NCBI RefSeq assembly: GCF_002307495.1
Contig: NZ_NTMR01000020.1
Coordinates: forward strand, 1 to 64,000
Direction: 5' to 3'
DNA: 64,000 nucleotides
From: Pseudomonas abyssi
GTDB lineage: Bacteria; Pseudomonadota; Gammaproteobacteria; Pseudomonadales; Pseudomonadaceae
Position numbers and translations under genes: made by a program. This document shows, in pieces, positions 28,786 to 37,383 of this stretch; positions within the stretch are counted from its first letter, which is position 1; each line of letters begins with the position of its first letter. The notes beneath the pieces were generated by a model. The model was not told where the DNA came from, made no database searches, and saw only the letters and a list, made by a program, of their open reading frames with translations.

Positions 28786-30402
28786 TCATCGGGCGATCGG
28801 GTCAGGCACCCACTTGATTATCCGGTTGCGCCCCTGGGCCTTGGCTTGGTAGAGCGCGCGGTCGGCCAGATTGAACCAGTGGTCGACATCGTGCAGGCCA
28901 TCGAAGAAGTCGCAGTAGCCGATACTGACAGTGATGCTGATCTCCATGCCGTCGTTCAGCGCAATGAGGGTGTTTTCCAGGGTTCGGCGAAAGCGCTCCA
29001 GCACATCGACTGCGTCAGTCTCGTTGGTTTGGGCGAGCAGCACCGCGAATTCCTCGCCACCCACCCGGGCGTGCACGTCCGAGCGGCGCACGGCGTCGCT
29101 CAGGGTGTCTGCAAAGACCCGTAGGACCTTGTCGCCGGCCTGATGGCCGTATTTGTCGTTGACCGATTTGAAGAAGTCGACATCCATCACGGCAAGTGCA
29201 ATGTGCTGTTCGTAACGCACAGCCTGCCCGTCGAAGCGCAGCGGGATACCCAGGAAATTGTGAATGGGCGGGTGGCCCTGGGGTTGGCCGCGGCTGGCCG
29301 GGTGCATGTTGACCGTCTCGGTACAGACGATGGTGTTGTGGGTCACCACGTGGCCGAACAGGTTGTTGAGCGAATGAAAGCGCAGTGACTGGCCCTCGTC
29401 TCGATGCGAGTTGTACCAGTCACGGCTCGCCTCGTCCCAGCTGATGTTGGATATGCTGGGCACTTCTAGGTACTGCGCGCCGTCATCGCCGGTACACAGA
29501 ATGCCGATGAAGCCGAGTCGGCTGTCGGTAATTTCCAGCAGTGGATCAAACAGTCGGTCGCAGGCCGCGACCAGGCTTTGATCAACCAGAAACGCCTGCT
29601 GTACCTCGGCGGCGAGCGACATCAGCTCCTGCTGTCTGGCGTCCGACTGCTTCAGTTGGCGATGCAGCGTGGTATCGCGAATGCTGCCAGTGATACGGGC
29701 GAACTCGCTTTGCTCCGTGCGCGGCAGCGAGGCGGCGGCCAGCACCACCCAGTGGTATTGCTCGTCTGCAGCCTTGATGCGGAACTCCAGTTCGTGCAAC
29801 TCGCTGACCGCACGAGGGGTGGCACACGCTGCCGCAGCCGCCCGCACTCGCGGGCGGTCGGCAGCATGAATGCGTTTAAGACAGGTGTCGAATGGCAACT
29901 CACAGGTCCGGTTGCCAATGCCCAGCCAGGTGGCGGCGCGCATGCACAACGTGATGCTTGGCGCTCCCGGATTCCACTCCCACACGCCAACGCAGGCCGT
30001 CTCCAATGCCGTCACCAGGCGGTGTTCCGCTTGGTTATCCGCGCGCTCGTAGAGTTTAAGTGGCGTCACATCCTGCAGGTACAGTTTCACCCTGTCAGCC
30101 TGCGGCCTGCCGCCCTCGAAGGAAATCAAAACCCAGCGTTGCCTGACCAGAACGGTCAATTGCCGGCGCTGCGAGCTTGTTTGACCAAGGCGCAAAAAGA
30201 GTTCACTCAGTCGGCGCTCGGACAGCGGCGAGGCGATGGCCGACAGCCCTTCTGCAGCGCACGCGGCTGCGGCAAGTTCCGGCCCCAGCCCCCGTTGCAG
30301 CATGCCATCACTTTCGACAATCTGATGCGGGTACGCAAGCCGCACCACAACGGCGGCGCCCAAGCTGTCGTCTTCACTGACAATCACACTTCCCTCTGCC
30401 AT
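28786..30402 (-). CDS. PAS/GAF diguanylate cyclase with an internal deletion
   Basis: The 538-residue protein reads as an N-terminal sensor, a PAS/PAC-like region (about 150-270, WEWNPGAPSITLCM...ITGSIRDTT), a GAF domain (about 300-415, LGFIGILCTGDDG...NFLGIPLRFDG) and a GGDEF domain with intact active site RVGGEEF. Directly after IPLRFDGQAV the sequence jumps to RYEQHIALAVMDVDFFKSV: the end of GAF, the linker and the first part of the GGDEF domain, including the usual D-x-LTGLPNRR, are missing. The frame is kept. It may be inactive. The ATG at 30402 follows AGGTGG. Confidence 0.82.
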   Translation of the reverse strand: MAEGSVIVSEDDSLGAAVVVRLAYPHQIVESDGMLQRGLGPELAAAACAAEGLSAIASPLSERRLSELFLRLGQTSSQRRQLTVLVRQRWVLISFEGGRPQADRVKLYLQDVTPLKLYERADNQAEHRLVTALETACVGVWEWNPGAPSITLCMRAATWLGIGNRTCELPFDTCLKRIHAADRPRVRAAAAACATPRAVSELHELEFRIKAADEQYHWVVLAAASLPRTEQSEFARITGSIRDTTLHRQLKQSDARQQELMSLAAEVQQAFLVDQSLVAACDRLFDPLLEITDSRLGFIGILCTGDDGAQYLEVPSISNISWDEASRDWYNSHRDEGQSLRFHSLNNLFGHVVTHNTIVCTETVNMHPASRGQPQGHPPIHNFLGIPLRFDGQAVRYEQHIALAVMDVDFFKSVNDKYGHQAGDKVLRVFADTLSDAVRRSDVHARVGGEEFAVLLAQTNETDAVDVLERFRRTLENTLIALNDGMEISITVSIGYCDFFDGLHDVDHWFNLADRALYQAKAQGRNRIIKWVPDPIAR

Positions 30403-30619
30403 CGCGGCCACCTTTTCCTTGCGCACATGAACCAGTCGCAAGCACTGACTAAGTCCGCATGCGCTCTGGCGCTCAGATCGATCCGCAATCAAGGCGTGGT
30501 TTCGAAGGCATGTCGGGAACCACAACACAGGGTGCGGGTAGGCCTGAATGCCCCGAAGCACGGCTTGCTCCTACACGCGTGAGGCTCGCAGAGGGCGTGT
30601 GGAGTTGATCAGTGCCACC

Positions 30620-31888
30620 TTAACGCCAGCGTTTAAACAATACGCTGGCGTTGACCCCGCCAAAACCGAACCCGTTCGACAATGCGTACTCCATTGGCAT
30701 GGCCCGCGCGCTGCCGCGCACCAGATCCAGCCCGGCGGCGGCCTCGTCCGGGTTGTCCAGATTCAGGGTGGCTGGGGCTAACTGGTCGCGCAGCGACAGC
30801 ACGGTGAAGATCGCCTCGATTCCGCCCGCCGCACCCAACAGGTGGCCTGTTGCGGACTTGGTGGAACTGATCGCCGGAGCTGCGCCCTCACCGAACAACG
30901 CCTTGATGGCTGCCAGTTCACCCAGATCACCGACCGGTGTCGACGTGGCGTGAGCGTTTAAGTATTGCACCTGATCCGAGCTGACCCCAGCCTGCTTGAG
31001 CGCCTGCTCCATCGCCCGACGTGCGCCGCTGCCATCTTCCGGCCCTGCGGTCATGTGATACGCGTCGGCACTGGTGCCGTAGCCCACCAGTTCCGCAATG
31101 GGGGTTGCGCCGCGTGCCAGTGCATGGTCCAGCGACTCGATCACCAGTAGCCCGGCGCCCTCACCCATGACGAACCCGTCACGAGCTTGATCGAAGGGGC
31201 GTGAGGCTTTTTCCGGGGCATCGCTGTGGCTGCCGGACAATGCTCGCGCCGCGGCAAAGCCGCCCAGACTGACGCGATGAATACACGCCTCGGCGCCGCC
31301 GGCAATGGCAATGTCTGCTTCCCCTGCGCGAATCATCCGCGCCGCATCGCCAATGGCCTGCACGCCGGCAGCGCAGGCGGTAACCGGCGCTCCCAGCGGG
31401 CCCTTGAAACCATGCAGGATGGAAATATGTCCAGCCGCCATGTTGCAGAGAAAAGCAGGAATAGTGAACGGTGACAGACGGCGCGGCCCTCTGCTGTCGG
31501 TGGTGCGGACGGCCTCCACCATGGCCGGAAAGCCACCGGTGCCTGAAGCGATGATGGTCGCGGTACGCTCCTGGCCTTCATTGTCCTGCGGTGCCCAGCC
31601 GGCCTGGTTGAGTGCCTCCTGCGCGGCGGCAACGGCAAACAGGATAAAGCGGTCCATCTTGCGCTGCTCTTTTGCCGGCAGGTAACGGTCTGGATCAAAC
31701 CCGCCTTCAGGATCCTGCTCAACACCCGGTACCTGGCCACCAATGCGAACAGCCAGGTCACCGATCAGTTCCTCCGGCAGCGAGCGGATGCCGGACTGGC
31801 CTGCTATCAGGCGCTGCCAGACGGTATCCACACCGGTTCCCAGCGGCGAGACCGCTCCCATGCCAGTGACCACAATGCGCTTGTTCAT
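30620..31888 (-). CDS. Beta-ketoacyl-ACP synthase II, FabF-like
   Basis: This condensing enzyme elongates acyl-ACP with malonyl-ACP. The 422-residue protein has the catalytic Cys172 (VTACAAGVQAIGDA), His313 (NAHATSTPVGD), Lys344 and His349 (STKSATGHLLGAAG) and the C-terminal NGFGFGGVNAS. It is solitary: no acpP, fabD or fabG is near, so it is probably a second FabF used under special conditions rather than the housekeeping copy. It is divergent from an HxlR regulator, with a palindromic site between them that may control it. The last codons overlap a 10-bp inverted repeat. Confidence 0.93.
   Translation of the reverse strand: MNKRIVVTGMGAVSPLGTGVDTVWQRLIAGQSGIRSLPEELIGDLAVRIGGQVPGVEQDPEGGFDPDRYLPAKEQRKMDRFILFAVAAAQEALNQAGWAPQDNEGQERTATIIASGTGGFPAMVEAVRTTDSRGPRRLSPFTIPAFLCNMAAGHISILHGFKGPLGAPVTACAAGVQAIGDAARMIRAGEADIAIAGGAEACIHRVSLGGFAAARALSGSHSDAPEKASRPFDQARDGFVMGEGAGLLVIESLDHALARGATPIAELVGYGTSADAYHMTAGPEDGSGARRAMEQALKQAGVSSDQVQYLNAHATSTPVGDLGELAAIKALFGEGAAPAISSTKSATGHLLGAAGGIEAIFTVLSLRDQLAPATLNLDNPDEAAAGLDLVRGSARAMPMEYALSNGFGFGGVNASVLFKRWR
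30622..30652. repeat. 10-bp inverted repeat overlapping the fabF 3' end
   Basis: AACGCCAGCG (30622-30631) and CGCTGGCGTT (30643-30652) form a perfect 10-bp stem with an 11-nt loop. It includes the last coding bases and part of the stop codon of the FabF gene. On the minus strand no T-tract follows, so it may be a processing or pausing hairpin. Confidence 0.5.
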
Positions 31889-31934
31889 CAGAGTCCTGCT
31901 CCTTAGTTTCGAGAAAGTCCAACGGCAGATAGAC

Positions 31935-31957
31935 GTTACTATCATAATAAAAGTAAC
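31935..31957. promoter_or_regulatory. Candidate HxlR operator between fabF and its regulator
   Basis: GTTACT (31935-31940) and AGTAAC (31952-31957) form an inverted repeat with an 11-bp AT-rich spacer in the 109-bp gap between the divergent FabF and HxlR genes. HxlR proteins are dimers and usually bind such sites next to their own gene. Confidence 0.5.
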
Positions 31958-31997
31958 ATTTTGATCCAGCTCAGAATGCAGATCGACGGAACAGACC

Positions 31998-32486
31998 ATG
32001 CAACGCACCAAGCTCAGCAACGCCGAATGCCCCATCGCCCGTAGCCTGGATGAGGTAGGTGAGTGGTGGAGCATGTTGCTGATGCGCGACGCGTTACAGG
32101 GTCTTAGACGGTTCGACGAGTTCTCGCAAAGTCTGGGCATAGCGCCGAACATGCTGACCCGCAGGCTGACGGCACTGGTCGAAGCCGGCATGCTTGAACG
32201 CGTGCCCTACAGCCAGCGCCCCTTGCGCTACGAGTATGTTCCGACCGCCAAGGGTGAGGACTTCGCGACGGTACTGATGGCATTTGTCGACTGGGGAAAT
32301 CGCCATTACGCCACCGGGGGCGAAAGCGTTCAGGTGGTGGAGCGACAGAGCGGCAAACGTCTGCAACTGACATTTACTGACCCGGACGACGGCCGTACCC
32401 TTGCGCCTGCGCACTGCACGGTACAACCCGGCCCAGCTGCCAGTGCCGCCATGCGTGCGCGCCTAGGACGCATCAGAACGCGTTAA
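31998..32486 (+). CDS. HxlR-family transcriptional regulator
   Basis: The 162-residue protein has the HxlR winged helix-turn-helix: Cys11 in NAECPIARSLDEVGEWWSML, recognition helix GIAPNMLTRRLTALVEAGML, and the wing RVPYSQRPLRYEYVPTAKG. Cys11 is in the position used by redox- or electrophile-sensing HxlR proteins such as HypR and YodB. The C-terminal 50 residues go beyond the minimal domain. Divergent placement next to the FabF-like gene suggests that this is its target. Confidence 0.88.
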   Translation: MQRTKLSNAECPIARSLDEVGEWWSMLLMRDALQGLRRFDEFSQSLGIAPNMLTRRLTALVEAGMLERVPYSQRPLRYEYVPTAKGEDFATVLMAFVDWGNRHYATGGESVQVVERQSGKRLQLTFTDPDDGRTLAPAHCTVQPGPAASAAMRARLGRIRTR

Positions 32487-32607
32487 CGCTGGCGATGTTC
32501 AGGCAGCCTGTCGGCTTTTGCATCTATCTGCCAGCAACCTCGCTATTGCCTATCCTTCGTCCGGTCGTCTGCCTGATGGCTCGGATACTGTAAAACCTAT
32601 ACCCTAG

Positions 32608-32636
32608 TTGTACGTTATATTGTGCTTGTACAGTAT
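32608..32636 (+). promoter_or_regulatory. Possible promoter or TTGTAC repeat before the DUF3833 gene
   Basis: TTGTAC occurs at 32608-32613 and 32626-32631, 18 bp apart, followed by an AT-rich CAGTATTTTA. This could be a -35/-10 pair (TTGTAC, 17 bp, CAGTAT) or a tandem binding site. Confidence 0.25.
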
Positions 32637-32708
32637 TTTAGCCCGATAGGTGCCATGCGTACCGGTCGCGGCGTTTGCAGCAATTGAATTCCCGAAACGA
32701 GGTGATAT

Positions 32709-33233
32709 ATGAAGCGGCTATTGGTGCTTTTCTGCTGTGTCTGGCTGGCCAGTTGTGGCAGCGTCAAGGTTGATGACTATGCTTCCGAGCAACCGAAGCT
32801 GGATCTGCTTGCCTTCTTCGACCGGCCCGTCCAGGCCTGGGGCATGTTTCAGGACCGCAGCGGCAAGGTCATCAAGCGCTTTCACGTCGACATCAACAGT
32901 TACCGTGAGGGGGATCGTCTGATTCTTGATGAGCGCTTTGTCTACAGCGATGGCACGACCCAGCGGCGCGTCTGGACGTTGACGCCTGACGGCGAGGATC
33001 GCTGGCTGGGGACTGCGGACGACGTGATTGGCACGGCGGTTGGTGAACTGGCGGGCAATGCGCTGCGCTGGCGCTATGAGCTCAACCTGCCGGTGGATGA
33101 CACCAGCTATGTCGTGACCTTTGACGACTGGATGTACCTGATGGACGAAGACACCTTGATCAATCGCTCCAGCATGCTCAAGTTTGGTGTCGAGTTGGGT
33201 CAGGTCACTCTGTTCTTCCGCCGACAGCCCTGA
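32709..33233 (+). CDS. DUF3833 lipoprotein
   Basis: The 174-residue precursor has a lipobox (LASC16) after a short signal peptide. The rest is a DUF3833 domain: LLAFFDRPVQAWGMFQDRSGKVIKRF, LDERFVYSDGT, LNLPVDDTSYVVTFDDWMYLMDEDTLINRS. The family probably has a lipocalin-like beta-barrel and often lies in gene clusters for fatty acid or envelope metabolism; its role is unknown. It is a single gene with GAGG before the ATG, ending in a region of terminator-like hairpins. Confidence 0.88.
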   Translation: MKRLLVLFCCVWLASCGSVKVDDYASEQPKLDLLAFFDRPVQAWGMFQDRSGKVIKRFHVDINSYREGDRLILDERFVYSDGTTQRRVWTLTPDGEDRWLGTADDVIGTAVGELAGNALRWRYELNLPVDDTSYVVTFDDWMYLMDEDTLINRSSMLKFGVELGQVTLFFRRQP

Positions 33234-33252
33234 GCGGGCCAAGGGGGCGAGT

Positions 33253-33329
33253 GCTCAAGCACGCATTTGTTGCTTGAGCTCCCGCGCAGAGCGCGTGTGG
33301 TACGTCCTAGGAGCCTGAGCAAGCTCAGG
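33253..33329. terminator. Two hairpins between converging genes
   Basis: GCTCAAGCA/TGCTTGAGC (33253-33279) and CCTGAGC/GCTCAGG (33314-33329) are perfect stems between the DUF3833 gene and the converging hydrolase gene. Neither is followed by a clear T-tract; together they may stop transcription in both directions. Confidence 0.45.
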
Positions 33330-34362
33330 TGCGAGCGCGATACCACTCCACCCCGTTGGCGTCGCGCTCCATCTCTACCCTGCCCTCGGCGATCAAGCAG
33401 TTGAGATTGGCGCGACTTTCGCCGGTGGCCAGGGACAGCACGATACCGTCGCCCATGCCGATGGGTCGGCCAAACAGACACTCGAAGACATCGACGCTGC
33501 GATGCGACTCTTGCAACTGGTCTTGCAGCTTGCCCAGCAACTGCTGTTGCGTGTCGACCAGATCATTGATGCGCGCATGCAAGCCCACGAAGCACTCGTT
33601 ATGCGACGGCAGCACCAGTACGCTATCGTTGACCAGGTCGCGAATGCGCAGCATTGAGGTCATCCATTCGCCCAAGGGGTTGCCCTCCGGGTCGCGCGCC
33701 AGCACGGACACGTTGGAGGAAATCAGCGGCAGCACCTGATCGCCGGAGATGAACAGCGCCAGTTCTGCACAGTACAGACAGGCGTGTTCGGCGGTGTGCC
33801 CCTGGCCGACGATGACCTCCCAGCGATGATCTCCTACCACAATGACATCGCCGTCGCTGATTCGCCTGAAGATCTCAGGCAACGGGTGTACCAGGCTGGT
33901 GATGCCGCCATAGCTGTTGCGGAAGGACGCCAGCGCGGATTCGTTCCACCCCGCACGGCGATAGAACTCCAGCTCCGAGTCGGGTGCCTCTCGGCCCTGC
34001 AGCCGCGAGGCGTTACAGGCGTGATACTCGGTGTGGGGCATCCACAGCTCACAGCCAAACCGCTCTGCCAGCCAACCGGCCAGTCCGGCGTGGTCCGCGT
34101 GGCGGTGGGTACAAATCACGCGGGTAACTGGCAGGCCGCCAAGCATCGTGTCAAACAGGTGCTCCCAGGTAGCCATCGCGTGCTTGGTCCAGACACCGGT
34201 GTCTACGACCGTCCAGCCGTCACGATCACGCAACGCCCAGAGGTTTACATGGTCCAGCCGAAACGGCAGCGGCATGCGAATCCACAGTACGCCGGGCTGG
34301 ATTTCCAGCGCAGATCCCAACGCAGGTGTCGTCAACGGGTATATCAAGCCTTCAGTTGCCAT
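33325..34362 (-). CDS. Metallo-beta-lactamase-fold hydrolase
   Basis: The 345-residue cytosolic protein has the zinc motif T-H86-R-H88-A-D90-H91 and further ligands in GQGHTAEHACLY and SGDQVLPLIS. The C-terminal helical and winged segment (from about 250) resembles the LACTB2/BLACT-WH group, whose members cut thioesters or RNA; a thioesterase or acyl-CoA role is plausible. It follows the PhyH gene by 44 bp on the same strand, which suggests that both act on one substrate, perhaps an acyl-CoA. No other pathway clue is present. Confidence 0.82.
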   Translation of the reverse strand: MATEGLIYPLTTPALGSALEIQPGVLWIRMPLPFRLDHVNLWALRDRDGWTVVDTGVWTKHAMATWEHLFDTMLGGLPVTRVICTHRHADHAGLAGWLAERFGCELWMPHTEYHACNASRLQGREAPDSELEFYRRAGWNESALASFRNSYGGITSLVHPLPEIFRRISDGDVIVVGDHRWEVIVGQGHTAEHACLYCAELALFISGDQVLPLISSNVSVLARDPEGNPLGEWMTSMLRIRDLVNDSVLVLPSHNECFVGLHARINDLVDTQQQLLGKLQDQLQESHRSVDVFECLFGRPIGMGDGIVLSLATGESRANLNCLIAEGRVEMERDANGVEWYRART

Positions 34363-34406
34363 AATTGTGAGCGCTTATTTAAATAGGTTTTATAACTGGC
34401 TGATAA

Positions 34407-35270
34407 TCAGGATGTTTCATCGAGCAGGCGGCGCGGGTGCATGCCGTTGACCATGCCCATGAATGGTGGATGAATCGAGTAGCCCAGCATCCGCTGCATA
34501 TGCGCGCTGCACTCGCTGGCACGCGCCAGCGGGACTGACAGACTGAAGTTTTCCTGCTGCCGTACCCAGGGTTCGCAATACTGCGCCGTCACCGCCAGAC
34601 GCGATGCTGTGCTGCGATTTGCCCCGCCGCCATGCCATAACGTGCCGAGAAACAGCACCATTGACCCCTTGGGCATGATCACCGGGATGGATTGTGCGCA
34701 GTCTTCTGGCGTCGGCGCGTGACCGTCCCAGGTATGGCTGCGCGGAATGACCACGGTCGCGCCGTTATCGGCCGTAAAGTCGTCCATCGCAATGATGGTT
34801 GCAGCGCCGTAATGCGGGCGCGGACGCGGCACGGGGTAAAAAGCATCATCATGATGCAGCGGCTGCGAACGCTCGCCGGGCAGAATGTTGATCACCTGCA
34901 GCTGCGAGAGCAGATAGTTCGGCGCCAGCACCCGATCGAGCAACCCCAGCACCAGCGGGTGCTCCACCAGCGGGTTGCAGGCCAGGGTCTTGGATATGAC
35001 CGCGTAAATGCGCTGGGTTAAGGTGCCTTCAAATCCGTTCCGACCGCAGCTGTCGGGCAGCAGCTCGCGCAGCTCGGCACTGATGCGATCAATCTGCTCC
35101 TCGGGCACGATACGCTGCAGAATCACATAGCCATCGCGCAGCAAACCGTCGTGCAGGCGATCCAGCTCGGCGCTGTCGACGGCCTCCTGCGTGCCTGCGG
35201 TCGATTGATAGGTCTTGGCGTAACCGCTTTTCAGATAGTCGCTGCCGCCTGATAACACGCGCTGACTCAT
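34407..35270 (-). CDS. Phytanoyl-CoA dioxygenase (PhyH) family protein
   Basis: The 287-residue protein is an Fe(II)/2-oxoglutarate oxygenase of the PhyH group. The iron ligands are in LHHDDAF (139-143) and His213 (LWHGGGANRST), and R224 probably binds 2-oxoglutarate. Substrates in bacteria range from acyl-CoAs to ectoine and antibiotics, so the substrate cannot be assigned; the similarity to ectoine hydroxylase is limited to the fold. It lies between a LysR regulator and the metallo-hydrolase on the same strand. Confidence 0.85.
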   Translation of the reverse strand: MSQRVLSGGSDYLKSGYAKTYQSTAGTQEAVDSAELDRLHDGLLRDGYVILQRIVPEEQIDRISAELRELLPDSCGRNGFEGTLTQRIYAVISKTLACNPLVEHPLVLGLLDRVLAPNYLLSQLQVINILPGERSQPLHHDDAFYPVPRPRPHYGAATIIAMDDFTADNGATVVIPRSHTWDGHAPTPEDCAQSIPVIMPKGSMVLFLGTLWHGGGANRSTASRLAVTAQYCEPWVRQQENFSLSVPLARASECSAHMQRMLGYSIHPPFMGMVNGMHPRRLLDETS

Positions 35271-35456
35271 GCTCGCCCTCTCTTGTCTTTATCGGCCGGC
35301 ACTCGAGGAGGCACGGCGGACCTGAACGATGAGATCGCAGCGCACACCCGTAGGGGCGCTGCCACGCCCTATTGTAGAGCTGTCCAGGCTGCTGAAAACC
35401 GCCGGAGTACCGGCGATCCTGCCAATTACCGGACTGAACGGCGCACTGTTTACAGC

Positions 35457-36338
35457 CTATTCAGCCAGTAAATGATCGATCAGCGCGTGGGCAAACGGAG
35501 CAATAGGTGTCTTGCGGCTGGTGCAGATCTTCAGGTCGCGTTGCGCCCAGTCATCCTCCACTTCAATGATTGATACAGGCTGGCGGCCCGACAGTTTTAC
35601 CGCTTCACGGGGTACCAGGCCGATACCTACACCGGCAGCCACCATGCGGCACACCGCCTCAAAACTGTTGACCTGCACCCGCACGTTCAGATGCGAGCCC
35701 ATGCTGGAGGCCGTGTTCATGGTGAAGGTATGGATGGCAGAGCCGGTGTGTAGCATGACAAAGGGCTCACTGATGACCTGCGCGAAGCGCAGCGACTGCG
35801 CGCCGGCCAGGCGGTGGTCCGGAGCGGTAATCAGCACCAGACGGTCCGCACGATAAGCGAGCAAGTCCACCTCGGAATAGTCGTCATAGCCGGCAATGAT
35901 GCCGATCTCGACATCGCCACGGGCAACTGCGGCGAGAATATCCGAGCTGGTGTGCTCCTCCAGATTCACGCTCACCTGGGGGTGCCTGGCCAGGAAGGAC
36001 GCGAGGTCATTCGGCAGATAGCTGTGAATCGCATGGGTATTGGCCCACAGCCGCACATGGCCCTGCACCCCTTCGGCAAAAGGCGCCAGGTCCGAGTGCA
36101 TCTGTTCCAGACGGGCAAACACCTGGCGCGCGTGACGCAGAAAGATTTCACCGGCCCGGGTCAGCTCCACACCGCGGGCCCGGCGACGCAGCAAGCAGGT
36201 GCCTAACGAGGTCTCGAGCAGCTTGATGCGATGGCTGGCTGATGACGGCGCGAGAAAGGCCCGCTCCGCGCCGTGGGTCAGGCTCTGGCATTCGGCAATG
36301 GCGATGAAAAGACGCAAATCGGTCAGGCTGTATTTCAT
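35457..36338 (-). CDS. LysR-family transcriptional regulator
   Basis: The 293-residue protein has an N-terminal winged helix-turn-helix (residues 1-60, LTDLRLFIAIAECQSLTHGA, PSSASHRIKLLETSLGTCLLRR) and a two-lobed substrate-binding domain from about 90. It is divergent from the EamA exporter, the classical arrangement for a regulator and its target, and is also upstream of the PhyH gene on the same strand. The inducer is unknown. Confidence 0.9.
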   Translation of the reverse strand: MKYSLTDLRLFIAIAECQSLTHGAERAFLAPSSASHRIKLLETSLGTCLLRRRARGVELTRAGEIFLRHARQVFARLEQMHSDLAPFAEGVQGHVRLWANTHAIHSYLPNDLASFLARHPQVSVNLEEHTSSDILAAVARGDVEIGIIAGYDDYSEVDLLAYRADRLVLITAPDHRLAGAQSLRFAQVISEPFVMLHTGSAIHTFTMNTASSMGSHLNVRVQVNSFEAVCRMVAAGVGIGLVPREAVKLSGRQPVSIIEVEDDWAQRDLKICTSRKTPIAPFAHALIDHLLAE

Positions 36339-36442
36339 ATGAATTCGGAAAATACGAACGCTGGTTTAGGGAAAGCGCAATTCTACAGGAGCCTTCAGTG
36401 ACATAGCATCCAAACTATTGAACACAATTCGTAGAGCGCTCC

Positions 36443-37345
36443 ATGACCCGCACGCCACTCACGCCCCGCCAGATCGGCATGCTGCTTGCCGTCCTGGCAG
36501 CATTCGGTTTTTCCTTCAAGGCGATTTTCGTCAAGCTCGCCTACCTCAGTGCGCCCGTTGATGCAATCACCCTGCTCTCCTTGCGCATGCTGTTTTCCCT
36601 GCCGCTGTTTTTGCTCAGCGGCTACGCCTATCTGCGTAGCGGGCCGGCACTTACTCTCAAGGATTGGGCGCTGCTGGTTTTTCTGGGGCTGACCGGTTAC
36701 TACGGCGCATCGATTCTGGACTTTGCCGGTCTGCAGTACATTTCTGCCGGTCTGGAGCGGGTGATTCTGTTTACCTACCCGACCATCACCATCCTCATTG
36801 GCTTGCTGTTTCTCGACAAAAAGGCCAGCCCGCAGCTGATTGCTGCGCTGCTGCTCTGCTACGCGGGGGTCAGTCTGGTGTTTGTCAGCGATCATCAACT
36901 GGCCGGAGACAGCGCAGCGCCCTGGCTTGGCGCTGCGCTGGTATTCGCATCGGCCGTTTCGTATGCCTGCTACACCGCCTTTGCGGAGGTATCCATTGGC
37001 AAGCTGGGGGCGGCGCGCTTCTCGATTCTGGCGCTGATCGTGTCGATTTTGGCCGCTCAGCTGCATTTTTTGGTCACCAACCCAATCAGTGACCTGATTC
37101 AGCCTTTGCCGATTTACGCGTATTGCGCGGCGATGGCGCTGTTTTCGACTGTGCTGCCGATCTTCTTCCAGTCCGGCGCCATCCAGCGCATTGGCGCCGG
37201 ACCGACCGTACTGGTGGGTATGCTTGGCCCGGTGATGACCATCTTCTTCAGCTGGTTGCTGCTGGCCGAGCCGCTGACTTGGGTACAGCTGGCGGGCACC
37301 GCGCTGGTCATCGCAGGAATCTATCTGATTCGCCGGCAATCATGA
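36443..37345 (+). CDS. EamA/DMT-family transporter
   Basis: The 300-residue inner-membrane protein has ten helices as two EamA repeats (GMLLAVLAAFGFSFKAIFVK and GAALVFASAVSYACYTAFAE mark their starts). Such carriers usually export amino acids, metabolites or quaternary amines. It is divergent from the LysR gene across a 104-bp gap that probably holds both promoters, so regulation by that LysR is likely. The next gene converges 38 bp away. Confidence 0.9.
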   Translation: MTRTPLTPRQIGMLLAVLAAFGFSFKAIFVKLAYLSAPVDAITLLSLRMLFSLPLFLLSGYAYLRSGPALTLKDWALLVFLGLTGYYGASILDFAGLQYISAGLERVILFTYPTITILIGLLFLDKKASPQLIAALLLCYAGVSLVFVSDHQLAGDSAAPWLGAALVFASAVSYACYTAFAEVSIGKLGAARFSILALIVSILAAQLHFLVTNPISDLIQPLPIYAYCAAMALFSTVLPIFFQSGAIQRIGAGPTVLVGMLGPVMTIFFSWLLLAEPLTWVQLAGTALVIAGIYLIRRQS

Positions 37346-37383
37346 TACGCGGCACCGGCAACATCCCGGTGCCGCAGCCCCAA

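Noticed and set aside
29578..30582. 334-codon plus-strand frame opposite the diguanylate cyclase
   Set aside because: No domain, odd composition, and the minus strand holds PAS, GAF and GGDEF signatures.
36395..37339. 314-codon minus-strand frame opposite the EamA gene
   Set aside because: Gln/Arg-rich soluble shadow; the plus strand encodes ten clean membrane helices.
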